A stretch of DNA of 27,320 bases from assembly GCA_040905265.1 (NCBI GenBank), contig JBBDRW010000123.1:1-27320 (forward strand). The letters are read 5' to 3'. The translations under genes were made by a program, and so were the position numbers. The stretch is from JBBDRW01 sp040905265 (GTDB lineage Bacteria > Bacteroidota > Rhodothermia > Balneolales > Balneolaceae). Shown piece after piece: positions 1 through 7,738 of this stretch. Every line of letters begins with the position of its first letter. The stretch's first letter is position 1. The notes beneath the pieces are model-generated. The model saw nothing but the letters and a program-made list of their open reading frames with translations, had not been told where the DNA came from and searched no databases.

Positions 1-1
1 C

Positions 2-505
2 CCTCTGGATACGGGAGACTTTCGTCTGATCGACCGCAAGGTGGTGGAGGTTCTCCGCCAGATGCCCGAACGAAACAAGTTTCTTCGGGGACAGATCGCC
101 TGGATGGGATTCCGGAGCGCGAGTGTGGAGTATGAACGCCAGGAGCGAAAGCACGGACAGACCGGCTACCCGTTCCGCAAGATGCTCGACTTCGCGCTGG
201 ACGGGATTACGTCACTTTCCAATCGGCCCCTGCGTCTGGTTACGCAGGCGGGGTTCATGGTGTCGCTGCTCTCCTTCTTGATTCTGCTCTATGCCCTCTG
301 GTCCCACTTTGTCCTGGCCCGTACCATTGACGGCTGGACGTCACTGATTATCAGCGTAGTGTTTCTGGGAGGTGTGCAGCTCTTCTCTATCGGTATCATC
401 GGGGAGTACATCAGCCGCATCAACCGGAATGTGCTGGCCCGGCCGCTCTATATTGTCGGGGAGAGCAACGTTTCGCAACCGAATCCATCCGGAAAACGTG
501 AATGA
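2..505 (+). CDS. Glycosyltransferase family 2, GtrB/DPM1-like (3' part only)
   Basis: The frame is open to the left edge, so the gene starts outside the window and only about 167 C-terminal residues are present. The first visible residues contain DTGDFRLIDRKVV, the typical segment near the end of the GT-A catalytic domain of polyprenyl-phosphate glycosyltransferases (GtrB, ArnC, DPM1 type). Then come the KHGQTGYPF stretch and two hydrophobic segments (about residues 82-105 and 113-138 of the visible part), the usual C-terminal membrane pair, and the conserved tail GEYISRINRNV...RPLYIV. By family knowledge it would transfer a sugar from a nucleotide donor to undecaprenyl phosphate at the inner face of the membrane; the exact sugar cannot be told. 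A shortened relative of its tail lies at 2609-2731. Confidence 0.88.
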   Translation, partial: PLDTGDFRLIDRKVVEVLRQMPERNKFLRGQIAWMGFRSASVEYERQERKHGQTGYPFRKMLDFALDGITSLSNRPLRLVTQAGFMVSLLSFLILLYALWSHFVLARTIDGWTSLIISVVFLGGVQLFSIGIIGEYISRINRNVLARPLYIVGESNVSQPNPSGKRE

Positions 506-508
506 TCG

Positions 509-544
509 TTGACTCTTTGCTCAGAATCCTATTACTTATATAAT
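509..544 (+). promoter_or_regulatory. Possible promoter for the GWxTD gene
   Basis: An AT-rich patch lies between the GT2 stop and the GWxTD start. It contains TATAAT at 539-544 with TTGCTC 16 bases upstream (517-522); a better -35 word, TTGACT (509-514), is 24 bases away, which is too far. The assignment rests on words alone, and Bacteroidota-type promoters differ from this pattern. Confidence 0.3.
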
Positions 545-650
545 CTTATGCTATCTAAAAGCATATGATTGTGTTTGCTGAGGTAGTCCCAGCTATACCT
601 GTTGCGGGCTATCAAGAAACCATCAACCCTGAACCCATCCCGGCAGGGCC

Positions 651-2603
651 ATGACTGCACTGCTTCTCTTGCTTCTGCTGTTCCAGCAACCTCTTCTTGC
701 AGAGGCCGGCCAGGATCGTGATGTGCAGATGTGGCTGGAGCTTGGCCGTCAGGCCGAATCGGCCGGGGAGTATGAAGAGGCCCTTCGTATCTGGACGGAT
801 GCACGCTCCAGACTGACAGCCCCCTCCACCGAACTGGCCACGGACTACATCCGCCTGGTAACTGAGCAGAAGCTTCGCGACTACTACCCGATGGCCGTCT
901 CTTTCTACCTGTGGGGCTTGTCCGAGGGAGCGATGAGTGAATCGAACATTCCCGCCCTGCAGAATGAACTGGACTTCCTGGAACCATTGGTAGGCGAAGA
1001 GACCTATGAACGGTGGAGCGGTCTGCTCACCGATCGGAATCCGATCCTTCTGGATGAAATCCTGGGCTACTGGGAGTCGGTGAACCCGGTACCGGATCGC
1101 CCGGGAAACCCTCGTCTTTTGGAGCATTGGGAGCGGATCGCCTATGTTCGGGAGCACTTCACCCGTGGATGGGCCGACGCCACACCCTATGGCACCGACG
1201 ACCGGGGCACCTACTACGTAAAGTATGGAGAGCCAAACATCAAAGATGAGGGAGTCTTTCAGCTCTTTGAGTCGGATGTATCGCGGGTTATGAGAGATAG
1301 CGACTCTTCTCGAACCATACTCGATATTCTCTATACACGGGCTGGTGCCCCTCACCGGTATGAGTACTGGATCTACTACGCCCCGAACGAAGAGATGACT
1401 CACAATTTGGTGCTGATGTTTGGGGAACGATCAAGAGGTGGCTATGGCCGGCTTTATACAATGGAAGATCTCTTGCCCAATGTTCTGTTTACCTCCCGGA
1501 GAGAAAACTTTGATCGAGCGGCCATGGCCATCCAGGAGATCTATTATGATCAGCTTGCCACAAAAGATCACTATTTCAACCGAATGTATCATGAGATTTT
1601 AACTAAAAAGAGGGATGCTGAAAATGGGTTAGGCTACAGAGTTGCCAGCCAAAATGCCAGAAGGTTAAACTACGTAGAAACCTACCGCAACATGCGGGCG
1701 GCTCCCGAACAGATCTCGGCCGAAGAGAAGAGCATCCCCGAAATCCCGATCGATATAACCCAGTACCGCCTGCTGGATGAAGCAGGCAACCCGGTCCTGC
1801 TCAGCTTCGTGGAGAGCCGCCCGACGGTTGCCTTTCTCTTCGACCAGGGCGAAGAATCTCCGGAGAACGAGGAGGAACGTCTGGGCCGATACCGCCTGAC
1901 CCACGGGCTGCGGCTAAGCGATGAGCACCGCCGCACGATCAGCCGCTCGCAGTATCGTCCGGACCTGTATATCGACCCGCTGGGAGATACCCCGAGCAGC
2001 TCCGTCTTTACCCTGTCCTGGCTTTCACAGGCCACACACCAGCACTTCTACGCCGAACTCTCCAACACCGACCCGGACTCCCCGCGCCGGTTCGAGAGCC
2101 TGATCCCGGAGGATATCCGTGGCCTGGGGCGTGTGGAGCTGCCGCAGCCGGAGCCGCTGCCCCTGGACGGCACGCTGCTGCTGGGAGACCTGATCCTGGG
2201 CTATGAGAAGCGTGCCGGACGAAGAGAGGGAGCGCTCTTCGACTTTGTAGTGGCTAACGACAGACAGGTTCCGGAAGGAGAGCCGTTGGTGGTTCACTTC
2301 GAGCTCTACCATCTGGAGCAGAACGAGGAGGGTGTGGCCGACTTTGAGATTACCTACGAGATCCGGCCGGTGCAACGAATTCTGTTATGGGACCGCACCG
2401 GAGACCCCGGCGACTTCTCGCTGACGCTGAGTTTCCGGCATGACGTCTCCCGCTTTGCCGAGAGCCTGGAGATTGAGACGCAGGGGCTGGAACCAGGCCG
2501 GTATGAACTTACCTGGAAAGCCCTGGACCTGAACAGTGGTGAGGAGACTGCGCAAGAGATCCGCTTTGAGATCATCGGCGAAGAGCAGCAGCAGGACGAC
2601 TAG
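651..2603 (+). CDS. GWxTD domain-containing secreted protein
   Basis: 650 residues. The N-terminus is a strongly hydrophobic signal peptide ending near LLAEA (residue 19), so export is likely. Residues about 25-110 form paired helices resembling a TPR-like region (WLELGRQAESAGEYEEALRIW). The GWxTD signature is at about 172-195 in an expanded form: GW, six extra residues, TDDRG, then YYVKYGEP. It is followed by the family's YEYWIYY at about 237-243. The C-terminal half is beta-rich with acidic stretches. GWxTD proteins are common in Bacteroidota, Balneolota and Acidobacteriota; their function is unknown and none is assigned here. The gene stands between an intact GT2 tail and a GT2 tail remnant. 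Codon use in the middle (about 1560-1680) is AT-richer than in the rest of the gene. Confidence 0.82.
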   Translation: MTALLLLLLLFQQPLLAEAGQDRDVQMWLELGRQAESAGEYEEALRIWTDARSRLTAPSTELATDYIRLVTEQKLRDYYPMAVSFYLWGLSEGAMSESNIPALQNELDFLEPLVGEETYERWSGLLTDRNPILLDEILGYWESVNPVPDRPGNPRLLEHWERIAYVREHFTRGWADATPYGTDDRGTYYVKYGEPNIKDEGVFQLFESDVSRVMRDSDSSRTILDILYTRAGAPHRYEYWIYYAPNEEMTHNLVLMFGERSRGGYGRLYTMEDLLPNVLFTSRRENFDRAAMAIQEIYYDQLATKDHYFNRMYHEILTKKRDAENGLGYRVASQNARRLNYVETYRNMRAAPEQISAEEKSIPEIPIDITQYRLLDEAGNPVLLSFVESRPTVAFLFDQGEESPENEEERLGRYRLTHGLRLSDEHRRTISRSQYRPDLYIDPLGDTPSSSVFTLSWLSQATHQHFYAELSNTDPDSPRRFESLIPEDIRGLGRVELPQPEPLPLDGTLLLGDLILGYEKRAGRREGALFDFVVANDRQVPEGEPLVVHFELYHLEQNEEGVADFEITYEIRPVQRILLWDRTGDPGDFSLTLSFRHDVSRFAESLEIETQGLEPGRYELTWKALDLNSGEETAQEIRFEIIGEEQQQDD

Positions 2604-2608
2604 ACAAG

Positions 2609-2731
2609 ATGTTTTTTCTAAGGGGTGTCATGGTAACCTTGTACATCCGCCGAATCAATCAGAATGTGGTCGGCAGGTCGCTCTACATCGTGGAGGAGTC
2701 GAGTGAAGGCCGTCTGCAGAACAGCCGTTAA
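2609..2731 (+). pseudogene. Remnant of a GT2 glycosyltransferase C-terminus
   Basis: A 40-codon frame encodes pieces that match the tail of the GT2 gene at the left edge: FFLRGV against VFLGGV, then YIRRINQNVVGRSLYIVEES against the intact gene's YISRINRNVLARPLYIVGES. The roughly nine residues between the two blocks in the intact gene are missing, so this is an internally deleted fragment and not a working gene. Its stop codon overlaps the stop of the convergent AbiEii gene. It looks like the scar of a duplicated GT2 gene interrupted when the GWxTD or AbiE segment arrived. Confidence 0.72.
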
Positions 2732-3507
2732 AACGAATACTGTTTTACAATGTTTTCAAATTGTGTGACTTTTCTTTTTCCGGAGCGTTCAAACAGGAAC
2801 GGTTCTACATCGTCGGCCATTATGTCCATCTCCAGGCGGCCGCATCTCTCCAATACGGCCTTTTTCAATGAGGCCGGATCCGATAGGGAGAGCTTGGCAT
2901 CGAGGTATTCATAGTCGGGTTTTGTCTCTTTGCTCATGAGAAACGTCAGATCATAAAAATCTCTTCCCTTGCTTCGGTTCCGGTTCAAAATGGCGTAGAG
3001 TTTTTGTGCCATGAGAAGCGGAAGCGGTGTGACGAGAATGGTGGTGAATATATCAAACCGGTTCAGGATGAATTTTTCCGGTTCGTACTCATACTCCTGG
3101 GGTTCCATATCCAACTGGATGAGAATCTTTTCCTCCCTGTGGCCGGTGAGCCCCTCTTCGAAGAGCAATCCGGGAAACCTGATGTGGCAATGCCACGCCC
3201 CTTTCATGACCGTTTTCATCTCGACAACGTACCCTTCGCGTTCGAGCTCTTTTCGAACTTCACCGGCCACCTCCTCAAAACCATCTTCCCGCAGTGTGAG
3301 ATTGTCGAAATCAAGATCTTCTGAAAACCGGCGGTTGCCGTGGACGATACGAAGTGAGGTCCCGCCCAGAAAACAGAGCCCGGTCGCATGGGAACCCTCA
3401 TAGATGATCTCCAGGATCTTGTATTGCAGATATTCGCGCAACATGAATCTTGGAAACCGGTGCAGAGATTCCGGAAAGAAGGATTGTATCTCTTTAATCG
3501 TCAGCAT
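2728..3507 (-). CDS. AbiEii/AbiGii-family nucleotidyltransferase toxin (type IV TA)
   Basis: 259 residues, close to the family norm. The DNA-polymerase-beta-like nucleotidyltransferase motifs are visible: GGTSLR at 48-53, SEDLDFD at 62-68 with the metal-binding acidic pair D64 and D66, and the conserved lysine helix plus GRDFYDL at about 169-187. Together these are the AbiEii signature. By family knowledge AbiEii-type toxins transfer nucleotides (shown for relatives on tRNA) and halt growth, giving abortive infection against phage, and are neutralised by AbiEi. The start overlaps the upstream antitoxin gene by 14 bases, which argues for translational coupling and fixes the pair as one operon. 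Key residues all appear intact. Confidence 0.9.
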   Translation of the reverse strand: MLTIKEIQSFFPESLHRFPRFMLREYLQYKILEIIYEGSHATGLCFLGGTSLRIVHGNRRFSEDLDFDNLTLREDGFEEVAGEVRKELEREGYVVEMKTVMKGAWHCHIRFPGLLFEEGLTGHREEKILIQLDMEPQEYEYEPEKFILNRFDIFTTILVTPLPLLMAQKLYAILNRNRSKGRDFYDLTFLMSKETKPDYEYLDAKLSLSDPASLKKAVLERCGRLEMDIMADDVEPFLFERSGKRKVTQFENIVKQYSF

Positions 3508-4120
3508 GGAGAAATTCCTGTAACAGGGTTATCCGCCTATCTAGTGCAGGTGAACCGATATGGGTTGCATATCGTGAAAGCCGGTCTGCCGAAATGCGGT
3601 TCCGGATCTCATGCCGGTTCCAGCGGAGCGCCTCCAGATCCCGGGCCTCTTCCAGTTCATGATGCAGATAGAGGTAGTCGATCAGGGCTTTTTCAGGTTC
3701 GGCTATCTTGTAGTGATGATCACCCCACGTTTGCAGCAGATACCCGAAATAGAGAGGCGGTTTCAGCCGCCGATAGGAAAAGCTGCCGACAGGTGTATCA
3801 AACGTTTGTGTTTTACGGGTTGTACAGGAGGTGAACTGGAAGACACCTTCAGGGATAAATCCGTAAAAAGACAGGGCCGATTCCAGGGAGAGGTACGAGG
3901 GGCTGTAGAGCTGGTTGGCCGCATAGGAGAGAAACCCTTCATCCACAGGTTGATCATCAAACGAATAATACCGGTTTCTCAACTTCCGGATATACCCCTT
4001 CCGCTGCCACTCGACAAGCCGCCGGCTGTCAAAGCCGGGAAAATATTTCTCGATCTCCCGTACAGAAAAGAGGGGGAAGGGTTTCAGCTCTTCCCGAAAT
4101 CTGGTATAACTTGTTTTCAT
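3494..4120 (-). CDS. AbiEi-family antitoxin / transcriptional repressor
   Basis: 208 residues. The N-terminal ~60 residues (FSVREIEKYFP...RLVEWQRKGYIRKLRNRYYSF) form the winged helix-turn-helix typical of AbiEi-type antitoxins. The C-terminal part has the family blocks SYLSLESALSFYGFIPEGV and the EPEKALIDYLYL segment. By family knowledge AbiEi both neutralises the toxin indirectly (type IV) and represses its own operon by binding inverted repeats upstream. Such a repeat is visible 8 bases before this start codon. The gene lies first in the operon and overlaps the toxin gene by 14 bases. No clear Shine-Dalgarno precedes the start. Confidence 0.88.
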   Translation of the reverse strand: MKTSYTRFREELKPFPLFSVREIEKYFPGFDSRRLVEWQRKGYIRKLRNRYYSFDDQPVDEGFLSYAANQLYSPSYLSLESALSFYGFIPEGVFQFTSCTTRKTQTFDTPVGSFSYRRLKPPLYFGYLLQTWGDHHYKIAEPEKALIDYLYLHHELEEARDLEALRWNRHEIRNRISADRLSRYATHIGSPALDRRITLLQEFLHADD

Positions 4121-4127
4121 TTCTTTT

Positions 4128-4147
4128 ATTTGTTAAAAATAACAAAT
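4128..4147 (-). promoter_or_regulatory. Inverted-repeat operator of the AbiE operon
   Basis: A perfect 8-bp inverted repeat, ATTTGTTA-AAAA-TAACAAAT, sits 8 bases upstream of the AbiEi start in an AT-rich patch. AbiEi repressors are known to bind inverted repeats at this position, so autoregulation is the simplest reading. A weak Bacteroidota-type -7 word (TAGGTTTG on the minus strand, 4185-4192) lies upstream. Confidence 0.6.
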
Positions 4148-4209
4148 TTCGGAAATGAAATGTATAAAAATTCAGGGGTATCTTCAAACCTACACATTGA
4201 GCAATCCGT

Positions 4210-4232
4210 CGGCTGGCGGATGCATAGCCTCC
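4210..4232 (+). repeat. Left copy of a 23-bp inverted repeat flanking the Vgb-like gene
   Basis: Reads CGGCTGGCGGATGCATAG then CCTCC. Its reverse complement matches 5395-5417 with one mismatch in 23. The two copies bracket the whole transcription unit 4253-5356. Related cores occur at 8346-8370, 11360-11373 and 12284-12300. Confidence 0.7.
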
Positions 4233-4252
4233 GGAGGGAGTCCATGTTTTGC

Positions 4253-4288
4253 AAAAAAAAGGGCGCCCTGGCATACACCAGAGCACCC
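4253..4288 (-). terminator. Rho-independent terminator of the Vgb-like gene
   Basis: On the minus strand, a hairpin with arms GGGTGCTCTGG and CCAGGGCGCCC (two mismatches, loop TGTATG) is followed directly by a run of eight T. It lies about 30 bases after the stop codon of the beta-propeller gene and before the AbiE promoter region. Confidence 0.85.
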
Positions 4289-4318
4289 TTTGCATGAGTG
4301 ATGAATCAGGATATAAAA

Positions 4319-5356
4319 TCAGTTCACTACCAGCCGCCCGATATGGCCGGTATCTGTTCCGAACCAGAGAGAATTTGTCTCCTCGTCATAGTCCATATGG
4401 CGGATTGCGCCCTGGCCGCTCTCAATCTCGATGGATGTAATAAACTCTTCCGTACTCGTATCGAATGCTACCAGTTTGTTCGGGTTCAGGCCGCTGGCGG
4501 AGAACCAGATCCGGTCATACTCATCGGCAAGAACGGCATACGGCCGGGACCCTGCACCATCCGGCATCTCCCACTCGGTCACCGTTCCATCTTCCGGATT
4601 GTAACGTCCAATATAGCCGGAGTTGTAATCTCCATACCATACGGTTCCGTCTGAAACCACATCCAGGCGTCGGGGGCGGGTATCTTCTCTGGGGAGTTCA
4701 ATCTCCTCGAACTCCATGGTTTCCGGATCGACCGTTGCAATTTTATTGGTTCCAAGCAGGGCAATCCAGGGGCGCTGGCCATCGGGAGCGATGCGAATTC
4801 CATAGGGACGCGCATTGGCCGTTGGGACTTCAATTACGGTCGTTTCTCCGGTTGTCACATTGAAATGGCCGATTCCGTTACCACCTTGCGCTGTGAACCA
4901 GAAATTGCCATCACTCTTGAACGCGATCGTGTGCGGATCTCTCAGAAGATCACTCTCCATATCGTACCGGGTAATGTCACCCGTTTCCGGGTTCAGCATG
5001 CCGAGGTGGCGGTCACGGTTGCCGGCGTACCAGATCATGCCGTTCTTGTCGGCAACGACGGTATGAGGGCCCGCCCCTTCGGGGAGGTCATATCGGGTAA
5101 ATTCCTGGGTTTCCGGATCAAACTTGCCCACATAGTCCATTCTCTGTCCGGCAAAAAAGATATCGCCGTTCGGTGCTACAAAGGGATCACGTGAACGACT
5201 GTCATCCCAGGGTACTTTGTACTCTTCAACGGCCAACACGGTCTCCATATCATCGGTAAGGCCTTCTTCAGACATTGGCATGGCTGATTCTTCCTCTGGT
5301 TGGCTACAAGCCAGCAGCAGAAAAAACAACATTGTAAATGGCATCAGGTGCTTCAT
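4319..5356 (-). CDS. Vgb-like (streptogramin-lyase-fold) beta-propeller lipoprotein
   Basis: 345 residues from the chosen start. The frame is open further upstream, but this ATG is preceded at 7 bases by AAGGAG and opens a clean lipoprotein signal MKHLMPFTM...LLLACS with the lipobox cysteine at 17. Six propeller repeats follow, each with an I/V/F-W-Y/F-aromatic strand and a G-hydrophobic-DPET-type turn (for example IWYAGNRDRHLGMLNPETGD and VWYGDYNSGYIGRYNPEDGT). This is the fold of virginiamycin B lyase. Many exported family members are not antibiotic-inactivating enzymes, so an envelope or sensor-like role is equally possible and no substrate is claimed. It stands alone, has its own terminator, is bracketed by inverted repeats, and has a decayed relative at 8372-8452. 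Confidence 0.8.
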   Translation of the reverse strand: MKHLMPFTMLFFLLLACSQPEEESAMPMSEEGLTDDMETVLAVEEYKVPWDDSRSRDPFVAPNGDIFFAGQRMDYVGKFDPETQEFTRYDLPEGAGPHTVVADKNGMIWYAGNRDRHLGMLNPETGDITRYDMESDLLRDPHTIAFKSDGNFWFTAQGGNGIGHFNVTTGETTVIEVPTANARPYGIRIAPDGQRPWIALLGTNKIATVDPETMEFEEIELPREDTRPRRLDVVSDGTVWYGDYNSGYIGRYNPEDGTVTEWEMPDGAGSRPYAVLADEYDRIWFSASGLNPNKLVAFDTSTEEFITSIEIESGQGAIRHMDYDEETNSLWFGTDTGHIGRLVVN

Positions 5357-5394
5357 GGTATTTCTCCTTGGGTTTTTTAGATACAGAACTAATA

Positions 5395-5417
5395 GGAGGC
5401 TTTGCATCCGCCAGCCG
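5395..5417 (-). repeat. Right copy of the 23-bp inverted repeat, overlapping a palindrome
   Basis: Pairs with 4210-4232 (22 of 23 identical as reverse complement). Its right end runs into the perfect palindrome TCCGCC-AGCC-GGCGGA (5407-5422). It lies about 40 bases upstream of the lipoprotein start. Confidence 0.7.
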
Positions 5418-5424
5418 GCGGACT

Positions 5425-5453
5425 GGCCTCGATCTTGACCAAAAATCCTGGTT
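5425..5453. repeat. 29-bp dispersed repeat, copy 1
   Basis: A 29-bp stretch with the core GATCTTGA then AAAAATCCTGGTT. It recurs at 18321-18349 with two mismatches. No coding meaning is seen. Confidence 0.7.
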
Positions 5454-5670
5454 TTTCAATGCCTCCTAAATACTTCAACTTGAAAGATAACATACACTGT
5501 TACTCGTAAAGAGATAGATACGAATTTGAGAGCGTAAAATTTGTTAAAATATATATAATCTGGTTTTCAAAACTGTATTGCTATTCTAGGAGTCTGTTTC
5601 ATTTGAGCGTTTTAGATCCCGGGGCTGCCAGAATTTGGGTAACACCTGAAACAGGTATAGACATGCGTCC

Positions 5671-6000
5671 CTACGCACACCGGACACAGCGTGTGGTATA
5701 GGGCATGATTTTCAGACGCCCGAAAACGATTTCGTCCCCACACTTCAGGCAGGTTCCTAATTTTCCCTCTTCACTCCGCTGCCTGGCCCGTTCGAGCTTC
5801 TGCAGGGTCGATTTTTTATCTCTCAGAGCCTTTTCATTGATCGTCTTGTTGTTGATCGCATCCATCCGGGAGAGGCGGCCGATGGAGTTGTCCAGAGAGA
5901 TCGGCTTCGTCAGTTCGATCAGTTCTTCGATCTCTTCCCCGACGGATTGGATCTGTTCTTCAATCAATTGATGTAACTCTTGTTTCTCCTCGTCAGTCAT
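5671..6000 (-). CDS. TraR/DksA-family C4 zinc-finger protein
   Basis: 109 residues. An N-terminal long alpha-helical hairpin is followed by a four-cysteine zinc finger, CxxC at 84-87 and CxxC at 105-108. This layout is that of TraR/DksA proteins, which enter the RNA polymerase secondary channel. The acidic DxxDxA tip motif of true DksA is not visible, so activity on polymerase is uncertain. The start overlaps the stop of the NhaC gene as ATGA, indicating translational coupling to the antiporter. No convincing terminator follows. Confidence 0.8.
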   Translation of the reverse strand: MTDEEKQELHQLIEEQIQSVGEEIEELIELTKPISLDNSIGRLSRMDAINNKTINEKALRDKKSTLQKLERARQRSEEGKLGTCLKCGDEIVFGRLKIMPYTTRCVRCA

Positions 6001-7556
6001 ACAAACAAGATAACCAACGCAGCATAACTAATCATGGCCAGTATTCCGGCAGCAATGGCAAGCGGAAACTGGGTGTAGACGTGATCCATCAGATCACACC
6101 CGGTGGAGAGGGAGGAGAGGATCGTTGTATCCGAGATCGGGGAGCATTGATCTCCAAACACACTTCCGCCGATCACAGCGGCAAAACAGAGCTGCAGGAA
6201 GAATACATCGGGCATGACCGCCCAGGCGAGCGGTACTGCTACGGGAAAGACCACCGCATACGTTCCCCACGAGGTTCCGGTTGAGAATGCAATCAGCATG
6301 CACAAGATCATGAGCAGGCCGGGAAGCATGGTCGGGAGAATGATATCTCCCACCATCGCAACTACGTAGGCCGCCGTGCCTACGGCATCCGCCACCTCTT
6401 TCAGAGAGACGGCAAGAGCGAGTATGATCGCACCGATCGTCACCCCTTTGCAGCCGTCGATAAAACCCTCTACAGCATCCTGAAGCCGCATTCCCTTGAT
6501 CACTGCGATCAGGATACCGATCAACACCGAAGCTACGAACGCCTCCGCGATCAGCAGGAGCGGGTCGTCCTGGCGTCCCAGAAAATAATAGGTGACGATA
6601 TAGGGGATGATGGCAACCCCCAGCAGACCTCCGATCGGCCCGAAGAAGTCGATCAATCCCGGTTTGTACCCTTTCGGGATCTTCATTTGCGTCAACTCCT
6701 TTACCGTCATGGGGGAACTTCCGGGACGGTCCAGCACCCCTTCCTCCCGGGATCTCCGGATGGCGGCACGCATTTTTTTGCCAGGGACCCAGGGGAGTTT
6801 CTCAAGAGCAAACAGCAGGGTGATTCCAATGGCGAAAATAGCGTAAAAGTTGTAGGGAAGGGAGGCGAAGAAGAAGGCAACGGACTGTTGGGTGGTTTCA
6901 AAGAGAGGGAGGGTCCCGATCACCAGTCCGCCCACGTAAAACGGCCAGACGTTGAACGGAATCAGGGTGGCTGCCGGGGAAGCGGTTGAATCCACCATAT
7001 ACGCGAGCTCTTCATGGGAAACCTTGTGTTTGTCGGAGACCGGCCGGACGGTGGCGCCGGTCAGCACCGTGCTGATCGTTCCGCCCTGATGGAAGATCAG
7101 CCCCATAATCCAGGTGAACAATTTGGCGGTCCGGGGGCCGCGAACCATCCGGCTGCTGGCCCAGCTTGCAAATGCTTCCGCTCCGCCGGTTCGTGTCCAG
7201 ATTCCGATCAGCCCGCCGAGTGCCCAGAGGTAGACCAGCAGGATCATGGCAAAACTCTCCGTCCCGATCGATGGGATCAGAAACTGTTCCACGATGTTCA
7301 CATTCCCTGAAATCACCCCTCCCAGGCAGATCCCGATAAAGAGTGAGCTGACCACTTCCCGCGTCCAGAAGGCGAGTACAATGGCAACCAGCGGGGGCAT
7401 GACCGACCAGAAGCCGAAGTGCCCGTCCTGTTCAGGGAAGCTGCCGGCATAGTAGAAGCCTGCGATCAGGAGGGCGATAAATCCGCCCACATAGATTTTC
7501 CGTCGGGTTTTCGGGTCGCCGAAGCGGGTGGAGATATAACCTGGAAGATCGTTCAT
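5997..7556 (-). CDS. NhaC-family Na+/H+ antiporter
   Basis: 519 residues with about 11-12 hydrophobic membrane segments. Family landmarks are visible: WTREVVSSLFIGICLGG near residue 65, HQGGTISTV near 155, the GTSWGTYAVVFP segment, and GDQCSPISDTTILSS near 460. These identify an NhaC-type sodium/proton exchanger in the inner membrane, although some relatives exchange organic anions. It is cotranscribed with the zinc-finger gene downstream through a 4-base overlap. No Shine-Dalgarno is evident before the start. Confidence 0.88.
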   Translation of the reverse strand: MNDLPGYISTRFGDPKTRRKIYVGGFIALLIAGFYYAGSFPEQDGHFGFWSVMPPLVAIVLAFWTREVVSSLFIGICLGGVISGNVNIVEQFLIPSIGTESFAMILLVYLWALGGLIGIWTRTGGAEAFASWASSRMVRGPRTAKLFTWIMGLIFHQGGTISTVLTGATVRPVSDKHKVSHEELAYMVDSTASPAATLIPFNVWPFYVGGLVIGTLPLFETTQQSVAFFFASLPYNFYAIFAIGITLLFALEKLPWVPGKKMRAAIRRSREEGVLDRPGSSPMTVKELTQMKIPKGYKPGLIDFFGPIGGLLGVAIIPYIVTYYFLGRQDDPLLLIAEAFVASVLIGILIAVIKGMRLQDAVEGFIDGCKGVTIGAIILALAVSLKEVADAVGTAAYVVAMVGDIILPTMLPGLLMILCMLIAFSTGTSWGTYAVVFPVAVPLAWAVMPDVFFLQLCFAAVIGGSVFGDQCSPISDTTILSSLSTGCDLMDHVYTQFPLAIAAGILAMISYAALVILFV

Positions 7557-7738
7557 ATCAATCGGGGTTCACCGTTTTGCCTGGCCCGGCCAGACTCCTA
7601 GTGTCACATTGCATGGTTGACACGACACTGGTTGCAAGCAGAAGATAACAGACACAGGAGAAAAAGCCAGCGATAAGATCGTGTCCGGATTGCAGAGAGG
7701 ATACCCCCACATGGCGTAGAAAGCAGGTGAAATCGACA

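Noticed and set aside
612..1403. 263-codon minus-strand frame opposite the GWxTD gene
   Set aside because: Shadow of a real gene: no recognisable domain, and the plus frame has a signal peptide and GWxTD motif.
5541..5559. TTGTTA and TATAAT words on the plus strand
   Set aside because: Only 7 bases apart and no plus-strand gene follows.
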